This document shows positions 12,313 through 18,050 of a DNA stretch of 18,050 bases, one piece after another. A program made the translations under genes and the position numbers. This DNA comes from an uncultured bacterium (lineage in GTDB: Bacteria > Cyanobacteriota > Vampirovibrionia > Gastranaerophilales > Gastranaerophilaceae): positions 1 through 18,050 of the forward strand of contig CAMDZX010000023.1 of NCBI GenBank assembly GCA_945910925.1. Direction: 5' to 3'. The notes under the pieces were generated by a model. That model saw only the letters and a list, made by a program, of their open reading frames with translations. It made no database searches and was not told where the DNA came from. Positions within the stretch are counted from its first letter, which is position 1. Each line of letters starts with the position of its first letter.

Positions 12313-14684
12313 CAACCAAGCATCAATGTTCCGTCGAGTGTCAATGTAGTTGTTTCTTTTAATTGCGGATAAGACTCTATCTTGTTTTCTGCAACAAATT
12401 CTATTGCGGACTTTCTTGCGATTTCCAGTATTTTTGAATCCTTAACAATATCGGAAATTATTAAATCGGGAAGTCCGCTTTGTCGAACGCCTAAGAATTC
12501 TCCCGGACCTCTTAATTGTAAATCCTTTTCGGCAATAACAAAGCCATCATTTGTTTCTGTCATAATGGATAAACGATTTCTTGTTTCCTGAGATTTTGAA
12601 GAAGTTGATATAATACAATATGATTGTAAATCACATCTTCCGACCCTTCCTCTTAACTGGTGCAGTTGCGGAAGTCCAAACCGTTCAGCATTTTCTATTA
12701 CAATAACGGTTGCATTCGGTACATCAACACCAACTTCCACGACTGTCGTTGAAACCAAAATATTATATTCTTTATTTTTAAACTTTGTCATAACTTCATC
12801 TTTTTCCGAATTCTTCATCTTACCGTGCAGAAGTCCTATTTTTAGGTCAGGAAAGACTTTTGATTGAAGATATTCTGCCTCTGTTGTTGCGGCTTTTGCC
12901 GACAATGTTTCACTCTCATCAATAAGAGGATAAACAACATACGCCTGATGCCCTAACTCTATTTCATTTCTTATAAGTGAATAAATCTGTTTTTTCGGGA
13001 CTCCCATCTTTGTAATAATTGGTTTTCTTCCCTTTGGCAGTTCGTCAATAATTGTCAAATCCAAATCCCCGTTCAACGTTATTGCAAGAGTTCTTGGGAT
13101 AGGAGTTGCGGTCATTGTAAGGATTTGAGGATTTTGTGCTTTTTTGCGCAGCAATAATCTTTGTTTTACGCCAAACCTGTGCTGCTCATCTATAACTACC
13201 GCACCAAGATTTGCAAACTCAATATTATTCTGAATAAGAGCTTGAGTTCCTACGGCAATATCAATTTGCCCGTTGCGTAATCCGACTTCCGAAATTTGTC
13301 TTTGTTTTTTACCCACACTCCCGATAAATAATCCGATACTTAAGCCTAACGGAGTAAGCCAATTTACAAAATTATTATAATGTTGTTGTGCAAGGATTTC
13401 TGTCGGAGCCATAATTGCAGCCTGATACCCGTTTTCTATGGCAGCAAGTAGCATTATACAAGCAACAACCGTTTTCCCCGAGCCTACATCTCCCTGCAAA
13501 AGACGTTGCATAGGTTCTTCCGAATTCATATCTGACAGAATATCATCAACCGCCTTTTTCTGTGCCTTTGTTAATTCAAACGGAAGTTGATTTATAAAAC
13601 GATTTACAAGTCCGTCAGGCTTAGTTTTCAGAGGAACCGCTTTATTTTCATGCCTGTTTTTTTCTCTAATCAGAGCAAGTTTTAACTGTATGAGAAAAAA
13701 TTCTTCAAAAACGAGAGTAAAACGTGCTCTTTCGAGTTTTTCCATACTGTCCGGAAAGTGGATTTGTTCAATTGCATCCTTTTTATCAAGCAAATCATAC
13801 CTGTCGATTAAGTATTCGGGAACAACATTTACAATAGTATCCTTATATAATTGAATCGCATTATATATAGCTTTTCTGAGAGTTTTAACACTTAAATTCT
13901 CACTTAAAGAATAAATCGGAACAATACGTCCGACATTCAAATTTGTATTTGTAAGAAAATCCTCAGACATTATTGAATAACTGATATTATCTAAAGTCTT
14001 TGAATAATCAAACGTGTTAATTTTTACGGTTCCTGAAACAATAATTCCCGCCCCCTGAGGGAACCGGGACTTTGTTCTTTCCAGAGCATACTTACTACTT
14101 TTCCCATAGAAAAAGTTTAGAATTAAACTTCCTGTTTCATCCTGAATTTTTACTTTTACAACACCCAACCCCTTAGGAGTTGTAAAAGCCTCAACTCTTT
14201 TTATATAAGCAAATACAGTCGTGTTCTGACCTTCAATAAGGTTTCGGATAGGTGTTCTTTGTGAATAGTCTATATGTTTTCTCGGCAAATAAAAAAGTAA
14301 ATCACTCGCCGTAAACACTCCAAGTTTATTAAGAATAGACGCAACTTTAGGTCCTACACCTTTGACATAAGTAACCGAAGAAAACGGGTTTAACTTTGCT
14401 TCCTGTTGTTTTTTGTTTTCTTCTTTTTGTATTAATTCTGACTTGATTGCATTGATAAGATATTCTATTGATTTCTTTCTGTTTGGAAGTGTATCCATAG
14501 AATATTGTTCAAAATGTGCAAGTACAAATTTCCAGCGTTCAGGTATAGAGGAAGTCTTGATAAATTTCCTGATTTCTCCTCGAATAAAGGCTGAAAAGCA
14601 TTTTGTTCTACCTCTGATATCCGTATATTGATACTTTGCCTCTACCTCGATTGCCTTTTTTATTTGTTCAAGATTGCTATCCAA
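12309..14684 (-). CDS. recG: ATP-dependent DNA helicase RecG with N-terminal extension
   Basis: RecG is a branch-migrating helicase that remodels stalled forks and D-loops. The 791-residue protein is about 100 longer than E. coli RecG (693). Residues 1-100 are an extension, AIEVEAKYQYTDIRGRTKCF (11-30) followed by charged helices, of the sort I associate with cyanobacterial RecG. Then come the helix-hairpin-helix-like YVKGVGPKVASILNKLGV (106-123), the OB-fold wedge domain (about 150-245), the helicase core with GSGKT (401-405) and DEQH (499-502), GTQALIQ, TATPIPRT, and QLRGRVGR in motif VI, and a C-terminal FLGVRQSGLPD region. The start is TTG at 14684, overlapping the cyclase stop by eight bases, with GAGGT about 11 nt upstream. 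Co-transcription with the cyclase is likely. Confidence 0.95.
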   Translation of the reverse strand: MDSNLEQIKKAIEVEAKYQYTDIRGRTKCFSAFIRGEIRKFIKTSSIPERWKFVLAHFEQYSMDTLPNRKKSIEYLINAIKSELIQKEENKKQQEAKLNPFSSVTYVKGVGPKVASILNKLGVFTASDLLFYLPRKHIDYSQRTPIRNLIEGQNTTVFAYIKRVEAFTTPKGLGVVKVKIQDETGSLILNFFYGKSSKYALERTKSRFPQGAGIIVSGTVKINTFDYSKTLDNISYSIMSEDFLTNTNLNVGRIVPIYSLSENLSVKTLRKAIYNAIQLYKDTIVNVVPEYLIDRYDLLDKKDAIEQIHFPDSMEKLERARFTLVFEEFFLIQLKLALIREKNRHENKAVPLKTKPDGLVNRFINQLPFELTKAQKKAVDDILSDMNSEEPMQRLLQGDVGSGKTVVACIMLLAAIENGYQAAIMAPTEILAQQHYNNFVNWLTPLGLSIGLFIGSVGKKQRQISEVGLRNGQIDIAVGTQALIQNNIEFANLGAVVIDEQHRFGVKQRLLLRKKAQNPQILTMTATPIPRTLAITLNGDLDLTIIDELPKGRKPIITKMGVPKKQIYSLIRNEIELGHQAYVVYPLIDESETLSAKAATTEAEYLQSKVFPDLKIGLLHGKMKNSEKDEVMTKFKNKEYNILVSTTVVEVGVDVPNATVIVIENAERFGLPQLHQLRGRVGRCDLQSYCIISTSSKSQETRNRLSIMTETNDGFVIAEKDLQLRGPGEFLGVRQSGLPDLIISDIVKDSKILEIARKSAIEFVAENKIESYPQLKETTTLTLDGTLMLGC

Positions 14685-16608
14685 TTAGACTGATGACCTC
14701 ATATAAATCCATTTTTTTTGATTTACCCCGAATTGTAACATTAGAAATTTTTATTACATCGACAATATTTTTAACGGATGCATAAGTCGAACTGCTGATT
14801 AAAAGGTTGGTTTTATATATTTTGTTATAGCTTTCAATTCTACTGGCAAGGTTTACTGTATCACCAATAACGGTATATTCCATTCTGTTTTCCGAACCTA
14901 TATTTCCGACAAAAGCTTCACCCGTATTGATGCCGACACCTATTTCTATCTTAGGTTTTCCCTCGCTTAACCATTTTTGTTGCAGTTCATCAACCTTTTC
15001 AAGCATTTCATAAGCACACTTAACGGCATTTACGGGATGTTGTTCATCTTTTATAGGTTCACCAAAAATAACCATAACCGCATCTCCGATAAATTTATTT
15101 ATGACTCCGTGATGTTTTGTAACAATAGGCTCCATTTCCGTAAAATATTCGTTTAAAATGACAGATACCTCATCGGCGGAAAGTTTTTCACTCATAGAAG
15201 TAAACCCTCTAATATCAGAGAACAAAACTGTTACGTTTGCTTTTTTACCTCCAAGCTTTAGTTCATCAATATTTTTTACAACACTTTTCATAATATCTTC
15301 GGAAATATATTTTCCCATAGCGTTTTTTATTTTTTCTTTACTTCTGCCCTCTAAGATAAAACGATAGGAATAGGCAAACAACATTGTAATAAATACCAGA
15401 GAAATAGGAGTTATTACACTAACCGCTACACCCTTATAGAACAAGTATCCGCACAAAACCAAATACGCAATTGTAAGTAAAAGCAACAATGTAGATGATA
15501 TAAATACTGAGAAATTTCTTATAAGTATGTATGCAACTATTATTAAGGAAAGAGTAATTAAGAAATTATGTCCTCCGTCAAGCTGATACATAAAATCTCC
15601 CGATATAAGATTATCAAGAGCCGTTGCCTGAATATCCACTCCCGAATGTTCATTGCTGACAGGTGTTCTTTGTATATCCGACAATCCTGTTGCCGTAGCT
15701 TTAACATTCGCACCGAAATATACAATCTTGTTGTTAAACTCATCAGGAGAGATTACCGGAGTTTCACCCGCTTTTAAGCGGTCATAGGAATCCATTACAT
15801 CTATTGCCGAATATATCTTGTGGGTATAGTTTGAATTATTATACCGCTTATAATATCTGAGTAATGAATAAAAACCGCCATAATCCGTATTTCTTGGAAT
15901 CTTTATTTGAGATTTTTTGCCGATAATATAATCATCATCTACTATAAAACCTTCATTCCCGTTAAGATAAGAATACGCTCGCAAAGAAAGCGAAGGATAC
16001 AATTGACCTTTGTATTGTATAACATACGGAACGCAACGTAAAAAACTGTCAAGACTCACAGGAGTTTTGACAGAACCAACCTTGCTCACGGACTCAAAAT
16101 ATTCTTGCGGAAAAGGTAAAAGCGAACCATATAAATCATTAAACCTTTGAGTACGTCTATCCGTAATATCTAAAGCAAATTTGCTATGAAATTGCCTGTC
16201 ATAACTTTCATCATATGATTCTGACTTATTTTTCAGAAAATCAAAACCAACGACAAGATTATCAAGTTTCTTTATAGAATTAAAATACTTTTTATCCGAT
16301 TCAGGATTTTCCAAGTCAGGTGTAACAAAAATAGCATCATTCACGATTACTCGCGGCTTTGCATATTCGTTAAAATAGTCAAAAACTTTGCAATATAATT
16401 CACGTTTCCAAGGCCATCTGTACTTTCCGATAGATTTATCATCAATGACGATAATAACAATATCGTCACTACCCTTTTTTACGGCAGTAAAGTTTTTAAC
16501 CATAAAATTAAAGGCTTTGGGTTCAAAAAAGCTGTTAGAAATTGTATATGCTATCAACATAAACAGCATTATTGAAAAAAATACCAGTAGACCCTTCAAA
16601 AATTTCAT
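14677..16608 (-). CDS. CHASE2-domain class III adenylate cyclase
   Basis: A 643-residue receptor-type cyclase. Order: N-terminal membrane segment (about 8-26), extracytoplasmic CHASE2 sensor (about 47-335, with DDIVIIVIDDKSIGKYRWPW at 48-67 and GVDIQATALDNLISGDF near 313-329), three further membrane segments (about 338-405), a linker helix, and a cytoplasmic class III catalytic domain (about 446-640). In the catalytic domain, metal ligands D455 (FSDIRGFT) and D499 (FIGDAVM), the substrate lysine K495, T569 in EYTVIGDTVN, N576 and R580 are all present. Lys with Thr at the base-recognition positions is the class IIIb adenylate-cyclase pattern, so the predicted product is cAMP, not cGMP. The environmental ligand of CHASE2 is unknown. 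Shine-Dalgarno AAAGGA precedes the ATG. Overlaps recG, divergent from kdgA. Confidence 0.93.
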   Translation of the reverse strand: MKFLKGLLVFFSIMLFMLIAYTISNSFFEPKAFNFMVKNFTAVKKGSDDIVIIVIDDKSIGKYRWPWKRELYCKVFDYFNEYAKPRVIVNDAIFVTPDLENPESDKKYFNSIKKLDNLVVGFDFLKNKSESYDESYDRQFHSKFALDITDRRTQRFNDLYGSLLPFPQEYFESVSKVGSVKTPVSLDSFLRCVPYVIQYKGQLYPSLSLRAYSYLNGNEGFIVDDDYIIGKKSQIKIPRNTDYGGFYSLLRYYKRYNNSNYTHKIYSAIDVMDSYDRLKAGETPVISPDEFNNKIVYFGANVKATATGLSDIQRTPVSNEHSGVDIQATALDNLISGDFMYQLDGGHNFLITLSLIIVAYILIRNFSVFISSTLLLLLTIAYLVLCGYLFYKGVAVSVITPISLVFITMLFAYSYRFILEGRSKEKIKNAMGKYISEDIMKSVVKNIDELKLGGKKANVTVLFSDIRGFTSMSEKLSADEVSVILNEYFTEMEPIVTKHHGVINKFIGDAVMVIFGEPIKDEQHPVNAVKCAYEMLEKVDELQQKWLSEGKPKIEIGVGINTGEAFVGNIGSENRMEYTVIGDTVNLASRIESYNKIYKTNLLISSSTYASVKNIVDVIKISNVTIRGKSKKMDLYEVISLIG

Positions 16609-16632
16609 ATTTCAATCCTTTTTATTCTTTTA

Positions 16633-16641
16633 TGATATAAT
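16633..16641 (+). promoter_or_regulatory. extended -10 promoter for kdgA-kdgK
   Basis: TGATATAAT (16633-16641) is a perfect extended -10, the same nine bases as before ruvC. Here the ATG is 23 bp downstream with AAAAAGGA at 16651-16658, giving an ordinary led mRNA. The 56-bp gap also has to promote the divergent cyclase gene, and both start regions carry an AAAAAGGAT ribosome site. Confidence 0.5.
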
Positions 16642-16664
16642 AAATTTCAGAAAAAGGATAGATT

Positions 16665-17279
16665 ATGAGCAAAAATTTAATAAAACTGATATCGGAAGAG
16701 AAAATATATCCTATTATAAGATGTAACGACGCGTCTAAAGCTGAGGATATAGCAAACGCTTTAATAGAAGGCGGCATAAAAGTATTGGAAATAAACATCG
16801 AAAACCCGTCTTTGTATGGTGTTATTGAAAAGATTTCATCAAAAGCTGCGGTTTGTGCGGGAAGCATTATAACAAATCTTCAAGCAACGCAAGCATTCAA
16901 GTCCGGAGCAAAATTGTTTTCTTCACCTATTTTCCAAATGAACATGGTTAAGATTTCCAAAAATATAGGTGTACCGTTTATTGCGGGAACATCAACTGCA
17001 AACGAAGCATATACGGCTTGGAAAGCAAGAATTCCATTGATTAAACTTTTCCCGGTGACTGCTATGGGCGGTGTTCAGTATTTTGAGGAACTTACACGTC
17101 AAATGCCGTTTTTAAACCTTATGCCTATGGGAAATATTAAGTTATCGGAAGTAAAAGACTACATCAAAAACGGTGCGGCTGCTGTAGGCGTCGGTAGAGA
17201 TTTTTATGAGAATTTATCATTGAATGATATTACAAACAATGCAAGAAACATTCTTGATGAGATTAAAGGACTTTCTTAA
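16665..17279 (+). CDS. kdgA: 2-keto-3-deoxy-6-phosphogluconate (KDPG) aldolase family protein
   Basis: Class I KDPG/KHG aldolases cleave 2-keto-3-deoxy-6-phosphogluconate to pyruvate and glyceraldehyde 3-phosphate. The 204-residue TIM barrel shows YPIIRCNDASKAEDIANALI (15-34), KVLEINIEN with the catalytic glutamate E42, CAGSIIT (64-70), FIAGTSTANEA (105-115), IKLFPV with Schiff-base lysine K127, and GAAAVGVGRDF near the end. Two differences: the phosphate-binding PTGGI loop reads PMGNI (154-158), and the E42 strand is followed by INIEN rather than TLRT. These could shift substrate preference to a related 2-keto-3-deoxy acid. AAAAAGGA (16651-16658) sets the start. The stop overlaps the kinase start (TAATG), so this is a two-gene operon for uronate or Entner-Doudoroff metabolism. 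Confidence 0.9.
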   Translation: MSKNLIKLISEEKIYPIIRCNDASKAEDIANALIEGGIKVLEINIENPSLYGVIEKISSKAAVCAGSIITNLQATQAFKSGAKLFSSPIFQMNMVKISKNIGVPFIAGTSTANEAYTAWKARIPLIKLFPVTAMGGVQYFEELTRQMPFLNLMPMGNIKLSEVKDYIKNGAAAVGVGRDFYENLSLNDITNNARNILDEIKGLS

Positions 17280-18050
17280 TGGAAAAAACTCTTGATATTC
17301 TTACTATTGGAGAATGTTTAACCGAATTATCTTCTGAGAATTATTTTAAAGACTCCGATTGTTTCAAATTATCTTTTGGCGGTGATGTTGTAGTTTCGGC
17401 AATAGCAGCAAGCCGTTTAGGCTCTAAAGTCGGACTTATGAGCTCTATCGGTAATGATTATTTCAAAGAAATAATTCTGAACGGATTGGCAAATTATGAT
17501 ATTGATACATCGCATACGAAAATCTCAGACGAGCAAAACGGATTATATTTGTGCAGTCATACCGATAAAAAAGAATTAATTATGTATAGAAAACGGGTTG
17601 CGGGTGCTTGTCTTTCGCCGGAACTTTTTGATGAAGAATACATAGCTTCTGCCCAAACCGTTTATGCAACCGGGATATCACAATCATTATCCGCACAATC
17701 AAATGAACTAATTAAAAAGGTGTTTGAATACGCACATCAAAATGATATTCTCACCGCATATGACCCTAATTATACATCATCATTTATGACAACCTTTGAT
17801 ACAAAAGAATATCTGGAAAATATTATAGAAAATATTGACATTCTGTTTTTGAGTCTAAAAAATGATGTTGAAGCTTTATACGGTCTCTCATCCGCAGAAC
17901 GTATTATTAACTATTTTACGGATTATGGCGTAAAAATCATTGTTATAAAATCACTTTCAGAAGAAGGATACTATATATACAGTAACGGCAAAATCGAGTT
18001 TTCGGAATTTTATGATAAAAACAAAAAAATACATACAATAAATGCCGGAG
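17279..18050 (+). CDS. kdgK: PfkB-family sugar kinase, probably 2-keto-3-deoxygluconate kinase (3' end outside window)
   Basis: An open frame from ATG 17279 runs off the window, giving 257 codons of an expected 310-340. It begins ILTIGECLTELSSEN, the first PfkB strand with IGE, then SFGGDVVVSAIAASRLGSKV (residues 32-51), the PfkB sugar-binding GG signature, SSIGNDYF and DILTAYDPNYTSSF (the DPN.R-like segment). The sequence ends at TINAG, just before the catalytic aspartate of the GAGD-type signature, so that residue cannot be checked. Start overlaps the aldolase stop by one base, with AAAGGA a few bases earlier. KDG kinase would make KDPG for the aldolase next door; a different PfkB sugar is possible, but context favours KdgK. 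Confidence 0.85.
   Translation, partial: MEKTLDILTIGECLTELSSENYFKDSDCFKLSFGGDVVVSAIAASRLGSKVGLMSSIGNDYFKEIILNGLANYDIDTSHTKISDEQNGLYLCSHTDKKELIMYRKRVAGACLSPELFDEEYIASAQTVYATGISQSLSAQSNELIKKVFEYAHQNDILTAYDPNYTSSFMTTFDTKEYLENIIENIDILFLSLKNDVEALYGLSSAERIINYFTDYGVKIIVIKSLSEEGYYIYSNGKIEFSEFYDKNKKIHTINAG

Noticed and set aside
1..18050. CRISPR array, tRNA/rRNA, toxin-antitoxin or phage-defence system
   Set aside because: Reading both strands I found no regularly spaced repeats, cloverleaf, nuclease/toxin pair or defence-gene combination that would support such a call.

Overview
The window looks like the chromosome of an AT-rich, host-associated bacterium. My best guess is the non-photosynthetic cyanobacterial lineage (Vampirovibrionia/Melainabacteria, Gastranaerophilales-like). 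The reasons are the low GC, a RecG with an N-terminal extension of the cyanobacterial kind, a CHASE2-class III adenylate cyclase, an orphan MlaE/TGD1-type permease and two proteins of a lineage-restricted look. This placement is inference: there is no rRNA gene or other decisive marker here.

Layout. 1-459: the 3' end of a replication-protein-like gene, then a possible short transcript ending in a clean intrinsic terminator. 521-2111: a promoter and a plus-strand cluster of two small unknown genes and prmC (release-factor methyltransferase). 2117-4035: a minus-strand pair, an activase-related DUF2229-type protein followed by an unrecognised 283-residue protein. 4101-4577: ruvC. 4578-5096: repeat copy A. 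5097-5828: mlaE-like permease. 5846-7773 (minus): ybaB, recR and an oppF-like ATPase. 7817-8602: a matrixin-like zinc metallopeptidase with no visible signal peptide. 8603-9184: repeat copy B. 9185-11170 (minus): uvrB. 11284-12312: an unknown membrane-associated protein. 12309-16608 (minus): adenylate cyclase, then recG, overlapping. 16665-end: kdgA and a truncated kdgK-like kinase for 2-keto-3-deoxygluconate metabolism.

Four recombination or repair genes (ruvC, recR, uvrB, recG) lie in 11 kb but in separate transcription units, so this is proximity, not one operon. ybaB-recR is the widely conserved pair. kdgA-kdgK (stop and start share TAATG) forms the lower part of hexuronate or Entner-Doudoroff catabolism, divergent from the cyclase.

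The most interesting non-coding signal is an inverted pair of about 267-bp intergenic repeats (4741-5008 and 8803-9070, about 94% identical over their core). They contain nested complementary arms and a 19-bp hairpin that pairs completely, with two G.U pairs, only if read as RNA in one orientation. Second is a recurring start architecture: ruvC, uvrB and the metallopeptidase have a -10-like box 7-8 nt before the ATG and no Shine-Dalgarno, as expected of leaderless mRNAs, while neighbouring genes have strong Shine-Dalgarno sites. I found no CRISPR array, tRNA, rRNA, transposase or recognisable defence system.
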